Part shown: in pieces, positions 1 through 8,395 of the stretch
Layout: each line of letters opens with the position of its first letter
How positions within the stretch are numbered: the first letter of the stretch is position 1
Notes under the pieces: generated by a model
What the model was told of the DNA's origin: nothing
The model's input: the letters and a program-made list of their open reading frames with translations, nothing else
Databases searched by the model: none
Assembly: GCA_947625815.1 (NCBI GenBank)
Contig: CANQPU010000005.1
Coordinates: forward strand, 48,056-112,055
DNA: 64,000 nucleotides
Source of the DNA: an uncultured Oscillospiraceae bacterium
GTDB taxonomy: Bacteria; Bacillota; Clostridia; Oscillospirales; Oscillospiraceae
Direction of reading: 5' to 3'
Translations under genes and position numbers: made by a program

Positions 1-1
1 T

Positions 2-376
2 TATATCGTGGATCTGCCCGGTTACGGCTTCGCCCAGGTCTCCAAGGCGGAGCGGGACCGGTGGGGCCGGCTGATGGAGGCCTATTTCGCCGAGCCGGAT
101 CTTGTGACCCTGGGGGTCCAGATCGTGGACGCCCGGCACAAGCCCACGGCGGACGACATCACCATGATGAACTGGTTCAAGCAGAGCCAGCGGGACGTGA
201 TCGTGGTGGCCAACAAGGTCGATAAGTGCAAGAAATCCGAAGTCCCCGGGAACGTGGCCCGGATCCGGGAGACCCTGGACATCTCCCAGGACACGCCCCT
301 GATGGGCTATTCCGCCGCCACGGGGGAGGGCCGGGAGGCCCTGAGGATCGCCCTGAGCTGGGCGCTGGAGCCGTAA
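2..376 (+). CDS. engB: Ribosome biogenesis GTPase EngB/YsxC, 3' part
   Basis: This is the C-terminal part of a TrmE-Era-EngA-EngB-type GTPase that helps assemble the large ribosomal subunit in the cytoplasm. The reading frame is open from base 2, so the 5' end with the P-loop lies outside the window. Visible motifs are the G3 motif (DLPGYG, right at the left edge), the G4 motif NKVD about 70 codons in, and a G5-like SAATGEG near residue 102. The KxERxRW stretch after G3 is typical of EngB. The stop is 4 bases before the M50 protease gene, so the two are probably co-transcribed. In related genomes EngB usually follows lon or clpX, which cannot be checked here. Confidence 0.93.
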   Translation, partial: YIVDLPGYGFAQVSKAERDRWGRLMEAYFAEPDLVTLGVQIVDARHKPTADDITMMNWFKQSQRDVIVVANKVDKCKKSEVPGNVARIRETLDISQDTPLMGYSAATGEGREALRIALSWALEP

Positions 377-380
377 GACT

Positions 381-1070
381 ATGCTGAACATTTGGAGAAA
401 TCTGGATTGGTCCATACTGATCAACGCCGCCGTGTCCGTGATCCCGGCCCTCATCTGCATCACGCTCCACGAGTGTGCCCACGGGTATACGGCCCTGCTG
501 CTGGGGGACACCACGGCCAAGGATATGGGCAGACTCAGCTTAAATCCGCTGAAGCATTTTGATATCATGGGATTCGTCATGATGGCCTTCGCGGGGTTCG
601 GCTGGGCCAAGCCCGTGCCCATCGACATGCGGCGGTTTCGGGACCCCAAGCGGGGGATGGCGATCACCGCCGCGGCGGGCCCCCTGACCAACCTGGTCAT
701 CGCCCTGGTGTTCCTGTTTCTATATGGGCTGATGGTGCCTCTGGTCCACGGCACCGTGGGGTACTACGCCGCCTTGATGACCTTCCGGACCGCCACACTG
801 AGTCTGGGCCTGGCGGTGTTCAACGTCCTGCCCATCCCGCCGCTGGACGGCTCCAAGGTGCTCTACTCGGTGATCTCCGACCGGGCCTACTATAAGCTCA
901 TGCGGTATGAGCGCTACGGCATGATCCTGCTGTTCGCCCTGGTGCTGACGGGGGTCCTGTCCAAGCCCCTGAACATCGTGCTGAGCTTTCTGCTGGACAA
1001 GCTGGCCTTCGCGGCCAATCTGGGCCTGCGGCTGGGGTCGCTGATCGCGGGACCGGCGAAGGGGTGGTGA
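381..1070 (+). CDS. Site-2 protease family (M50) membrane zinc metalloprotease
   Basis: This is an intramembrane-protease-like protein of 229 residues. It shows the zinc motif HECAH at residues 30-34 inside the first hydrophobic segment. A second motif of the NxxPxxxxDG type (NVLPIPPLDG) lies near residues 147-156 and should supply the third zinc ligand. Several further hydrophobic segments give the usual short site-2 protease topology without a PDZ domain. Members of this small subfamily sit next to scpA in many Firmicutes, as here, where scpA begins 4 bases later. The substrate cannot be deduced. The ATG start lies 5 bases after the engB stop, within the same operon. Confidence 0.9.
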   Translation: MLNIWRNLDWSILINAAVSVIPALICITLHECAHGYTALLLGDTTAKDMGRLSLNPLKHFDIMGFVMMAFAGFGWAKPVPIDMRRFRDPKRGMAITAAAGPLTNLVIALVFLFLYGLMVPLVHGTVGYYAALMTFRTATLSLGLAVFNVLPIPPLDGSKVLYSVISDRAYYKLMRYERYGMILLFALVLTGVLSKPLNIVLSFLLDKLAFAANLGLRLGSLIAGPAKGW

Positions 1071-1073
1071 GCC

Positions 1074-1844
1074 ATGGAAAATCCCACCTTCCGCCTGGAG
1101 GGCGTGATCCGGACCCGGGAGAACATGGAGGACTTCGAGGGGCCGCTGACGCTGATCCTCCAGCTCCTTGCGAAAAACAAAATAGAAATACAGGATATCC
1201 GCATCTCCGATCTGCTTGACCAGTATATGGCGTGGATCGAGGAGATGAAGTCCATGGATCTTGAGATCGCCTCGGAGTTTGTGCAGATGGCCTCGCACCT
1301 GGTATACATAAAGGCGCGGATGCTCATCTCCGCCGGGGAGGAGACGGGCGAGCTGGAGGAGCTCATCGAATCTCTGGAACGGCTCAGGAACCGGGACGTC
1401 CTTGAACGGCTGCGGCTCGTGCTGCCCGAGATCGGGGAGATGTACACCCGTGGCGCGGGGACGATGGTGAAGCCCCCGGAATATCTGCCAGCCGACCGGG
1501 AGTACAGATACTCCCACGAGCCGGGGGATCTGACGGAGGCCATGGCGCGGCTTTTTTCCAGGGAGGACGCGGCCAGGATTGTGGAATCGGCCAACGCCTT
1601 CCGCTTTCCGGAGAGGATCGTCTATTCCGTCACGGAAAAGTCAAAGGAGATCCTGGACAGCCTCAGGGCACACGGCTCCACGTCCCTTTCCGGCATCTTC
1701 CGGGATAACCGGAGCCGGACGGAGCTGGTGGCCACGTTCATCGCTCTTCTGGAGCTGGCCAGGGACGGCAGCATTCTCCTGGAGGGAGAAGGGGAGGACA
1801 TTTGGGTATCTTATCTTGACGATACCGGGTCCGAGGACGAATGA
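1074..1844 (+). CDS. scpA: Segregation and condensation protein A
   Basis: ScpA is the kleisin subunit of the bacterial SMC condensin, bridging the SMC heads with ScpB to compact and segregate chromosomes. The 256-residue length is normal. The N-terminal region reads as a typical ScpA kleisin, with FEGPLTLILQLL near residues 22-33, an acidic middle with LVYIKARML, and a C-terminal winged-helix part with an FxALLELARDG-like segment. It starts at an ATG 4 bases after the protease gene, and scpB follows 20 bases after its stop, the standard scpA-scpB arrangement. No unusual features are seen. Confidence 0.96.
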   Translation: MENPTFRLEGVIRTRENMEDFEGPLTLILQLLAKNKIEIQDIRISDLLDQYMAWIEEMKSMDLEIASEFVQMASHLVYIKARMLISAGEETGELEELIESLERLRNRDVLERLRLVLPEIGEMYTRGAGTMVKPPEYLPADREYRYSHEPGDLTEAMARLFSREDAARIVESANAFRFPERIVYSVTEKSKEILDSLRAHGSTSLSGIFRDNRSRTELVATFIALLELARDGSILLEGEGEDIWVSYLDDTGSEDE

Positions 1845-1864
1845 AAGGCATAATTTGAGCGATT

Positions 1865-2473
1865 ATGGAAATAAACGAATTAGAGGGCGCCATTGAAGGG
1901 ATCCTGTTCGCCTCCGGTGAGGCGGTCAGCGCGAAGCGCATCGCCGCGGTCCTGGCGGTTGACGAGGAGCTTGTATTCGACGCCGCGGCGCATCTGGCGG
2001 ACAGGCTCCTATACGACAGGCGCGGCATCAGGCTCGTGCGGCTTGACAAGAAGCTGCAGCTCTGCTCGGCGCCGGAATACTCCGACGTGATCAGGCAGAC
2101 GCTTGAGACGAGAAAGCCCCCGAAGCTCACCTCCGTGGCCCTGGAGGTCCTGGGGATCGTGGCCTATTTCCAGCCTGTGACGAGAGCGTACATCGACGAT
2201 ATACGCGGGACGGATTCGAGCTATACTGTGGGTGTTCTCGCTGAGCGGGGGCTGATCGAGCCCTGCGGGACCCTGGACGCGCCGGGGCGGCCGGTTCTTT
2301 TAAGGACCACAGACAACTTCCTGCGCACCTTCGGCCTCTCCTCTCTGGAGGAGCTGCCCGAGCTTCCGCAAAAGGGCGCCGACGACGCGGAACAGATAAA
2401 GCTCCAGGAGTCCATCAGCGCGCTGATGGATGAGGGCGGCGCCTCCGGCGGCGAAGACCCGGAGCGGTCCTGA
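1865..2473 (+). CDS. scpB: Segregation and condensation protein B
   Basis: ScpB is the dimeric winged-helix (KITE) partner of ScpA and Smc in the condensin complex. The protein has 202 residues. It begins with an EGILFASGEAVS-like segment and contains the LEVLGIVAYFQPVTRAYIDDIRG region and a GRPVLLRTTDNFLRTFGL-like end, all characteristic of ScpB. The last 30 residues are acidic and low in order. The gene directly follows scpA in the same direction and is followed after 33 bases by a DUF2953 membrane protein gene. Confidence 0.96.
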   Translation: MEINELEGAIEGILFASGEAVSAKRIAAVLAVDEELVFDAAAHLADRLLYDRRGIRLVRLDKKLQLCSAPEYSDVIRQTLETRKPPKLTSVALEVLGIVAYFQPVTRAYIDDIRGTDSSYTVGVLAERGLIEPCGTLDAPGRPVLLRTTDNFLRTFGLSSLEELPELPQKGADDAEQIKLQESISALMDEGGASGGEDPERS

Positions 2474-2506
2474 CGGAGCCGCAGAATTCAAGGGGGCGGT
2501 GAGAAC

Positions 2507-3217
2507 GTGACGCTATTAGCGCTGATACCCATCATAATCATCCTTTGCTTCGGCGCCTGGAGGGCGGCGCTCATCGTCCTCGGGATCGCGCTCTTTCTGG
2601 ATCTCCTCATTGCCCTGCTTCGCGTGGGCGTCAGGGCCACCTTGAGCGAGGGGGTATTTTCCCTCAAAATTCTGGCGGGGCCCGTGAAGCTTATAATTTT
2701 CCCCAAGGACGAGGAGAAGACCAAAAAGCCCAAAAAGGAGAAGCCTGAAAAAGAGAAGTCCAAAACGGAGGAAAAGCCCCAGGAAGAAAAGCCTGAGGCG
2801 GAGGAGAAGCCCAAGCTCAAAATCACTATGGACCTTGTGCGGATCATCCTCTCCGCCGTGGGGGACGCTCTGGGGCGGCTCCGGCGAAAGCTCTCCATAG
2901 ACAGGCTGACCGTCCACTATACTGTGGCCTCCGACGACCCCTACAACGCCGCCATGACCTACGGCTATGCCAGCGCGGCCGTGAACGCGCTGATGCCGGT
3001 CATCGAGAACGTTTTCAACGTCCGGGAGCGGGATGTGGGCGCGGAGGTGACCTTCGAGCGGCAAAAGAGCCAGATCTTTCTGGACGCCCAGTTAACATTG
3101 GCGATTTGGGAGATACTATATATCGCCCTGGCGGTGTGGCCCGTAGTCAAGGCCGTCATCGCCCAATACATGAACACAAGAAAGGTGGATAAAAATGGAC
3201 AATCATCCGATCAATGA
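2507..3217 (+). CDS. DUF2953 family membrane protein
   Basis: This is a protein of 236 residues with an N-terminal hydrophobic segment (about residues 2-28) followed by a very charged linker of Lys/Glu/Pro repeats (about residues 66-105). The C-terminal domain shows the RLTVHYTVASDDPYNAAMTYG-type core of DUF2953. The family is found in spore-formers directly upstream of gerW (ytfJ), exactly as here, which suggests a sporulation or envelope role, but no biochemical function is established. The start is a GTG preceded by a GGGGGCGGTGAG ribosome binding site. Its 3' end overlaps the start of gerW by 23 bases, implying translational coupling. Confidence 0.82.
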   Translation: MTLLALIPIIIILCFGAWRAALIVLGIALFLDLLIALLRVGVRATLSEGVFSLKILAGPVKLIIFPKDEEKTKKPKKEKPEKEKSKTEEKPQEEKPEAEEKPKLKITMDLVRIILSAVGDALGRLRRKLSIDRLTVHYTVASDDPYNAAMTYGYASAAVNALMPVIENVFNVRERDVGAEVTFERQKSQIFLDAQLTLAIWEILYIALAVWPVVKAVIAQYMNTRKVDKNGQSSDQ

Positions 3218-3605
3218 CCTCATGGGTACCGTAATGGGCAAGCTCCGCGAGATGGCGGATGTGAGCACCGTTATCGGCGAGAGCATCACCACCCCCGAGG
3301 GCATCACCATCATCCCGGTATCCCGGGTCAGCATGGGGTTTGCCTCCGGCGGCACGGATTTCACCGGAAAGCACCAGAAGGACGGCCAGGCCAGCCCCTT
3401 CGGCGCCGGGACCGGCGGCGGGGTAAAGATCGAGCCCCTCGCCTTTGTCGTCATCAAGGACGGACATGTCCGGGTCATGACCATTGAGCCCCCCGCATCG
3501 ACCACCGTGGACCGGGTTATCGACAGCGCGCCGGAGATCATCGACAAGATCTCCGCCATGGTCGATAAAAAGAAGGCCGGGAGCACTGCGGAGAGCGCGG
3601 AATAA
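3195..3605 (+). CDS. gerW: Spore protein GerW/YtfJ
   Basis: GerW (YtfJ) is a small spore-associated protein needed for normal germination in Bacillus. The 136-residue protein shows the family pattern: an N-terminal helix (NDLMGTVMGKLREMADVSTVIGE), then GITIIPVSRVSMGFASGG, a glycine-rich segment and GxGGGVKIEPLAFVVI. The C-terminal tail is Lys/Ala/Glu rich. It starts inside the end of the DUF2953 gene with an AAGGTGGAT ribosome binding site and lies upstream of a dacF-like gene, so the three genes form a sporulation-related group. Confidence 0.92.
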   Translation: MDNHPINDLMGTVMGKLREMADVSTVIGESITTPEGITIIPVSRVSMGFASGGTDFTGKHQKDGQASPFGAGTGGGVKIEPLAFVVIKDGHVRVMTIEPPASTTVDRVIDSAPEIIDKISAMVDKKKAGSTAESAE

Positions 3606-3650
3606 ACCCCCGGCCCCAGGGGTATACTGACACCCGAAGGTGGTGTCGGA

Positions 3651-4796
3651 ATGATAAAGAAAGCAATCCCGCTGATCGCCGCCAGTCTGATCATGGCGGC
3701 GGTTGGCGTTTTCACGCCCGCTGCGGCCGCCCGGGAAACGGACAGCTTAGACTTTTCCCTGTCGGCCAAATCGGCCATCCTCATGGAGGCCTCCACCGGA
3801 CTTGTGCTCTATGAGAAGGACGCGGACACCCCGCGGCCCATCGCCAGTACCACCAAGCTCATGACGGCGCTGATCGTGCTGGAAAACGCCGGTCTTGACG
3901 AGGTCGTTTCCATTACGCCGGAGAGCGTCGGGGTGGAGGGCACCTCCATGGACCTCCAGGCGGGCGATACGCTTACGGTCCGGGAGCTCCTGTACGGCCT
4001 GATGCTGGAATCCGGCAACGACGCCGCGGTGGCGCTGGCCGTCCACACGGCGGGAAGCGTGGAAAAGTTCGTGGCGCTGATGAACGAACGGGCCTCCGGG
4101 CTTGGACTTTCCAATACCCATTACGTAAACCCCCACGGGCTTACAGCCGAGGGCCACGAGTCGTCGGCCAGGGACCTGGCCAGGCTCATGGCCGTCTGTA
4201 TGGAGAACCCGGTCTTCGCCCAGATAGCGTCCACAAGGACGATGAGCTGCGGGGACAGGCTCTTCAAAAACCACAACAAACTCATGTGGAGCTACGAGGG
4301 GATGGCCGCGGGAAAAACCGGCTACACAAAGGCCGCGGGCAGGACGCTGGTGACATGCGCGCAGAGGGACGGACTGCGGCTCATCTGCGTGACCCTGAAC
4401 GACGGCGACGACTGGGAAGAGCACACGAGGATGTATGACGCGGCGTTTGAGCGCTGGGAAATGAGGACCTGCGTTTTCGCCGGAGAGGTGGTCGCCCATG
4501 TGCCGGTGATCGCCGGGACGGCCGGGAGCGTTGGCGCTGCCGCGTCGCGCAGTATAAAGGTCCTCGTCCGGCGCGGCGAGGAGACGGAGACGCGGGCCGT
4601 GACGCCGGACTTCCTCTACGCCCAGGTGAGAGCCGGGGATCGGGTCGGGTTCGTGGAGATCCTCCGTGACGGGGAGGTCATCGGCACGGTGGAGCTCGTG
4701 GCCGTCGGTGATGTTGAACGGGAGAAGGGCCGCACGGAAGGCCCGTTCGAGTGGCTGAAAAGGAGGATCGAATGGAAGAAAGGATCCAGAAGCTGA
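3651..4796 (+). CDS. dacF: D-alanyl-D-alanine carboxypeptidase (DacF/DacB-like, S11 family)
   Basis: This is a low-molecular-weight penicillin-binding protein that trims the terminal D-alanine from peptidoglycan stem peptides outside the membrane. It has a signal peptide (about residues 1-27). The three active-site motifs are STTK at residues 66-69, SGN at 121-123 and KTG at 222-224, followed by a C-terminal beta domain and a basic amphipathic tail. The 381-residue length is typical. Position after gerW and upstream of rluB matches the Clostridia arrangement in which the enzyme is assigned to spore cortex modification, but a vegetative role is equally possible. The leader contains a short hairpin (GACACC/GGTGTC) that overlaps the ribosome binding site. 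Confidence 0.93.
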   Translation: MIKKAIPLIAASLIMAAVGVFTPAAAARETDSLDFSLSAKSAILMEASTGLVLYEKDADTPRPIASTTKLMTALIVLENAGLDEVVSITPESVGVEGTSMDLQAGDTLTVRELLYGLMLESGNDAAVALAVHTAGSVEKFVALMNERASGLGLSNTHYVNPHGLTAEGHESSARDLARLMAVCMENPVFAQIASTRTMSCGDRLFKNHNKLMWSYEGMAAGKTGYTKAAGRTLVTCAQRDGLRLICVTLNDGDDWEEHTRMYDAAFERWEMRTCVFAGEVVAHVPVIAGTAGSVGAAASRSIKVLVRRGEETETRAVTPDFLYAQVRAGDRVGFVEILRDGEVIGTVELVAVGDVEREKGRTEGPFEWLKRRIEWKKGSRS

Positions 4797-5485
4797 TTTC
4801 CGCCGCGGGTGTCGCCTCCCGCAGGGCCGCGGAGGCGATGATCACCGGGGGGCGCGTCACGGTCAACGGCGTCCGGGCGTCCCTAGGCGAAAAGGCCGAC
4901 CCGTCCGTTGACGAGATCGCGGTGGACGGCAGGGTCATCGCCGCGGCGGCGGGGAGGCTCTACTACATAATGCTGAATAAGCCCGTGGGCGTTGTGACCA
5001 CCATGTCCGACGAGAAGGGCCGGAAGACCGTGGCGGAGCTGGTGGCGGACGTGCCGGCGCGGGTGTATCCCGTGGGAAGGCTGGATATCAATTCCGACGG
5101 GCTTCTGCTGATGACCAACGACGGGGAGTTTGCCAATCTCGTCACCCACCCGTCCAACGGAAAGGAAAAAACCTATCGCGTGACCGTGACAGGGGACGTG
5201 AACGGCGGGGTCAGGCGCCTTTTGGAGCCCATGGAGCTGGACGGGGTCAGGCTCAGGCGTCCCCGGGTGTCGCTCGTGCGATGCGAGGGGCCGCTGTCCA
5301 CTTTGGAGATCACCATTCACGAGGGCAAGAACCGGCAGATCCGGCGGATGTGTGAGGAGGCGGGACTTTCGGTGAAGCGTCTCACCCGGATATCGGTGGG
5401 GCCCGTGCGCCTCGGGAATCTCCCGAAGGGCCACTGGCGGGAGCTGACTCCGGCGGAGGTCGCGGCGCTCAAAGTGGGAAAATGA
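4772..5485 (+). CDS. rluB: 23S rRNA pseudouridine synthase, RsuA/RluB family
   Basis: This enzyme isomerises a uridine in ribosomal RNA, most likely position 2605 of 23S rRNA as in RluB. An N-terminal S4 RNA-binding domain (about residues 1-60) precedes the catalytic domain. The catalytic motif GRLDINSDGLLLMTNDG contains the catalytic Asp at about residue 105. The start was placed at ATG 4772 because AGGAGG lies 6 bases upstream. An earlier in-frame GTG at 4751 lacks a site. The gene therefore overlaps the end of the dacF-like gene by 25 bases. The final stop is followed by a promoter for the next gene. Confidence 0.94.
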   Translation: MEERIQKLISAAGVASRRAAEAMITGGRVTVNGVRASLGEKADPSVDEIAVDGRVIAAAAGRLYYIMLNKPVGVVTTMSDEKGRKTVAELVADVPARVYPVGRLDINSDGLLLMTNDGEFANLVTHPSNGKEKTYRVTVTGDVNGGVRRLLEPMELDGVRLRRPRVSLVRCEGPLSTLEITIHEGKNRQIRRMCEEAGLSVKRLTRISVGPVRLGNLPKGHWRELTPAEVAALKVGK

Positions 5486-5539
5486 CCCGCCTTTTTGCAG
5501 GACGGACGCGCAAAAATTGCATTTATAATGAATTTACTC

Positions 5540-5567
5540 TTGCATTTTCGGAGGAATGACATATAAT
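5540..5567 (+). promoter_or_regulatory. Sigma-A-type promoter of the RpiR regulator operon
   Basis: A -35 hexamer TTGCAT (5540-5545) and a perfect -10 TATAAT (5562-5567) are separated by 16 bases in an AT-rich 136-base intergenic region. Transcription would begin near 5574, about 48 bases before the start codon at 5622. Confidence 0.78.
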
Positions 5568-5621
5568 TGGGATTGCTGACCATCGCTTCAGCCATACTAC
5601 ATCAATGTAAGGTGATCACAG

Positions 5622-6485
5622 ATGAGCAAGGATGTCCTGACGGCCATCAAGTCGATGTCAAACTCCCTTTCCAAGGGACAGCGCAGGATCGCCGCCTTCA
5701 TAACGGAGAATTATGAGAAGGCCGCCTTTATGACGGCGGGGCGGCTCGGCCAGGCCGCCGGGGTCTCTGAGTCCACGGTGGTGCGCTTCGCGTCGGATCT
5801 GGGCTATGACGGATACCCGGAAATGAGGCGGGCCATGCAGGAGCTTGTAAAAAACAGGCTCACCACCGTCCAGCGCATCGAGGTGGCGAAGGACCTGATC
5901 ACGGGCACGGACGTCCCGGAGATGATCCTGAATTCCGACATGTCCAAGATCCGCCACACCCTTGAGGAGCTGGACCGGAAGGAATTTTCCAACGCCGCCG
6001 CGGCCATAAGCCGCGCGAAGACCATTTATATCGTGGGCGTCCGCTCGTCGGCGGTCCTGTCCAACTTTATGGGCTTTTACTTAAATCAGCTGTTCCCGGA
6101 TGTGCGCGTCATCTCCCAGAGCGCCTTTTCCGAGATCTTCGAGCAGATCCTGCATATCGGCGAGGGGGACGTGCTGGTGGCCATCTCCTTTCCGCGGTAC
6201 TCACGCCGGACCATCATGGCCATGCGTTACGCCCGGGACAAGGGGGCAAAGATCGTGGGCATCACGGACTCCGAGTCCAGCCTGGTCGCGCAGCTGGCGG
6301 ACCTGAAGCTCTACGCCAGAAGCGACATGGTGTCCTTCCTCGATTCCCTTGTGGCGCCGCTGAGCCTGATCAATGCGCTGATCGTTGCCGTGGCGGAGGA
6401 GTCCGACAAGGATCTGGAGGCCTCCTTTGAAAAGCTGGAGAACATCTGGACGGAGTTTGACGTCTATGAAAAATACGAGCAGTGA
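5622..6485 (+). CDS. MurR/RpiR family transcriptional regulator
   Basis: This is a DNA-binding regulator of 287 residues with an N-terminal RpiR helix-turn-helix domain (about residues 1-77, with LGQAAGVSESTVVRFASDLG as recognition region). A C-terminal SIS sugar-phosphate-binding domain (about 125-260) carries the IYIVGVRSSAVLSNFMGFYL segment. Such regulators sense phosphosugars and control amino-sugar or sugar catabolism. No sugar genes are adjacent here: it is followed by a flavoprotein and cmk, so its target and ligand are unknown. It has its own sigma-A promoter and overlaps the next gene by 20 bases. Confidence 0.9.
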   Translation: MSKDVLTAIKSMSNSLSKGQRRIAAFITENYEKAAFMTAGRLGQAAGVSESTVVRFASDLGYDGYPEMRRAMQELVKNRLTTVQRIEVAKDLITGTDVPEMILNSDMSKIRHTLEELDRKEFSNAAAAISRAKTIYIVGVRSSAVLSNFMGFYLNQLFPDVRVISQSAFSEIFEQILHIGEGDVLVAISFPRYSRRTIMAMRYARDKGAKIVGITDSESSLVAQLADLKLYARSDMVSFLDSLVAPLSLINALIVAVAEESDKDLEASFEKLENIWTEFDVYEKYEQ

Positions 6486-7707
6486 GCTCGTCGTCATCGG
6501 CGGCGGGGCGGCGGGGCTCATGGCGGCGGGACTGGCCGCCGAACGGGGCCTGTCCGTTACTGTTCTTGAGAAGACGAGGTATACCGCCCGGAAGCTGGGT
6601 ATCACCGGCAAGGGCCGGTGCAACGTGACCAACGACGCCGCGCCGAGGGAGGTCATCGCCAATATCCCGGGGAACGGGAAGTTCCTTTACAGCGCGGTGA
6701 CGGAATTTCCGCCCAGGGCCGTCATGGAGCTTTTTGAGCGGCTGGGCGTCCCGCTGAAGGTCGAGCGCGGAAACCGGGTCTTTCCCGTATCCGACAGGGC
6801 GCAGGATATCTGCGAGGCGCTGCGGCGGTTCTGCAGGTCCGGCGGGGTGAGGATCGTCCACGAGAGAGCGACGGATATCCTTACCGGGGACGGACATGTC
6901 ACCGGCGTCAGGACGGCCGCGGGGGAGTATCCCACCGCGAACGCCCTTATCGCCACAGGAGGCGTGAGCTACCCCGTTACGGGATCCGACGGAGACGGTT
7001 ATGAACTGGCCCGAAGGCTCGGGCACAGGATCATCACGCCTCGGCCAAGCCTGGTGCCGCTGGAGGCCGAGGGAGATACTTGCGGCAGGATGCAGGGCTT
7101 TTCCCTGAAGAACGTGGGGCTGAGGGTCGAGGACAAGAACGGGAAGAGGATCTATGAGGACTTCGGCGAGATGCTCTTTACCCACTTCGGCGTCTCCGGG
7201 CCCATGGTGCTGTCGGCCTCCGCCCACATGCGGGACTTTGAAAGCAACCGGTATACCATGTATATCGACCTGAAGCCCGCCCTCGACGAGGAGATGCTGG
7301 ACAGGCGGATCCTGCGGGATTTTGACAAATACCGCAACAGGGATTTTCAAAACGCCCTCGCGGACCTGGCGGGGAGGAGCATGATCCCCGTGCTGGTGGA
7401 GCTGTCCGGCATACCGCCGGAGACGAAGGTCAACTCCGTCACCCGGGAGCAGAGGCGGGGACTTGTGGAGCTGTTCAAGGCGTTCCCGGTGCATATCACA
7501 GGCGCCCGGCCCATTGAAGAGGCCATTGTCACCGCCGGCGGAGTGGATGTCCGCCAGATCCAGCCCAGGACGATGGAATCAAAGCTTGTACGGGGCCTCT
7601 ATTTTGCCGGGGAGGTCATGGATCTGGATGCCTATACCGGCGGATTCAATCTTCAGATCGCCTGGTCCAGCGCCTATATGGCGGCCAGGAGCATCGGAAA
7701 GGAATAA
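6466..7707 (+). CDS. HI0933/YhiN family FAD-dependent oxidoreductase
   Basis: This is a two-dinucleotide-binding-fold flavoprotein of 413 residues related to HI0933/YhiN proteins, whose substrates are unknown. The N-terminal Rossmann motif GGGAAGLMAAGLAAERG begins near residue 12. A conserved KLGITGKGRCNVTN segment lies near residues 41-54. The C-terminal motif (GLYFAGEVMDLDAYTGGFN) is the usual second FAD contact. The start at ATG 6466 was chosen because the Rossmann strand follows immediately; upstream codons in the same frame belong to the overlapping regulator gene. In many Clostridia this gene directly precedes cmk, as here (1 base apart). Confidence 0.92.
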   Translation: MKNTSSELVVIGGGAAGLMAAGLAAERGLSVTVLEKTRYTARKLGITGKGRCNVTNDAAPREVIANIPGNGKFLYSAVTEFPPRAVMELFERLGVPLKVERGNRVFPVSDRAQDICEALRRFCRSGGVRIVHERATDILTGDGHVTGVRTAAGEYPTANALIATGGVSYPVTGSDGDGYELARRLGHRIITPRPSLVPLEAEGDTCGRMQGFSLKNVGLRVEDKNGKRIYEDFGEMLFTHFGVSGPMVLSASAHMRDFESNRYTMYIDLKPALDEEMLDRRILRDFDKYRNRDFQNALADLAGRSMIPVLVELSGIPPETKVNSVTREQRRGLVELFKAFPVHITGARPIEEAIVTAGGVDVRQIQPRTMESKLVRGLYFAGEVMDLDAYTGGFNLQIAWSSAYMAARSIGKE

Positions 7708-7708
7708 T

Positions 7709-8395
7709 ATGAAAAAGCATATCGCGATCGCCATTGACGGCCCCTCCGGGGCGGGAAAATCCACTCTGGCGCGGATGGCGGCCAAAAAGCTGGGCTTTAT
7801 CTATGTGGACACGGGCGCTCTTTATCGGACCGTGGGTCTCTACGCTTTGAGGCAGGGGGCGGATCTGAAGGACGCCGGGGCCATTGGGGCGCTTTTGCCC
7901 GATATCCGCGTGGAGATGCGCTACGACTCCGCCGGGACGCAAAGGATGCTCCTGAACGGAGAGGATGTCTCTGAGCTCATTCGCACGCCGGAGGTGTCCA
8001 TGGCCGCGTCCAACGTCTCCGCCCTGCCGCCGGTGAGAGCCTTCCTGCTGGATACCCAGCGGAGGATGGCGGAGCAGCATGACGTCATCATGGACGGACG
8101 GGACATCGGGACCGTGGTGCTCCCGGAGGCGCAGGTGAAGATATTCCTTACCGCTTCGGCAAAGGAACGGGCCATAAGGCGCTGGCGCGAGCTGCGGGAA
8201 AAGGGGATCGACACGGACCTTGAGGCGGTGCTGAGGGATATCGAGCAGAGGGACAGGAACGACTCGAGCCGCGATATCGCGCCCCTGCGTCCCGCCGATG
8301 ACGCGGTGATGTGCGACACCACGGAGCTTGACCTGGACGCCAGCCTTGAGCTTATCGTCGATATCGTAAAACAGAGGATCGCCGATGGAAGATAA
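7709..8395 (+). CDS. cmk: Cytidylate kinase
   Basis: Cytidylate kinase phosphorylates CMP and dCMP with ATP in the cytoplasm. The 228-residue protein has the P-loop GPSGAGKST at residues 10-18, YVDTGALYRTV for the nucleotide-binding segment, DGRDIGTVVLPEA near residue 130, and the RDxxDSSRxxAPL motif in its C-terminal third. The ATG at 7709 lies 1 base after the flavoprotein stop, and the gene overlaps plsC by 11 bases. The cmk-plsC-ispH-rpsA order is conserved in many Clostridia. Confidence 0.97.
   Translation: MKKHIAIAIDGPSGAGKSTLARMAAKKLGFIYVDTGALYRTVGLYALRQGADLKDAGAIGALLPDIRVEMRYDSAGTQRMLLNGEDVSELIRTPEVSMAASNVSALPPVRAFLLDTQRRMAEQHDVIMDGRDIGTVVLPEAQVKIFLTASAKERAIRRWRELREKGIDTDLEAVLRDIEQRDRNDSSRDIAPLRPADDAVMCDTTELDLDASLELIVDIVKQRIADGR

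Noticed and set aside
3600..3650. Sigma-F promoter before the dacF-like gene
   Set aside because: The GTATA at 3622-3626 would place its -10 at or beyond the start codon; no good partner was found.
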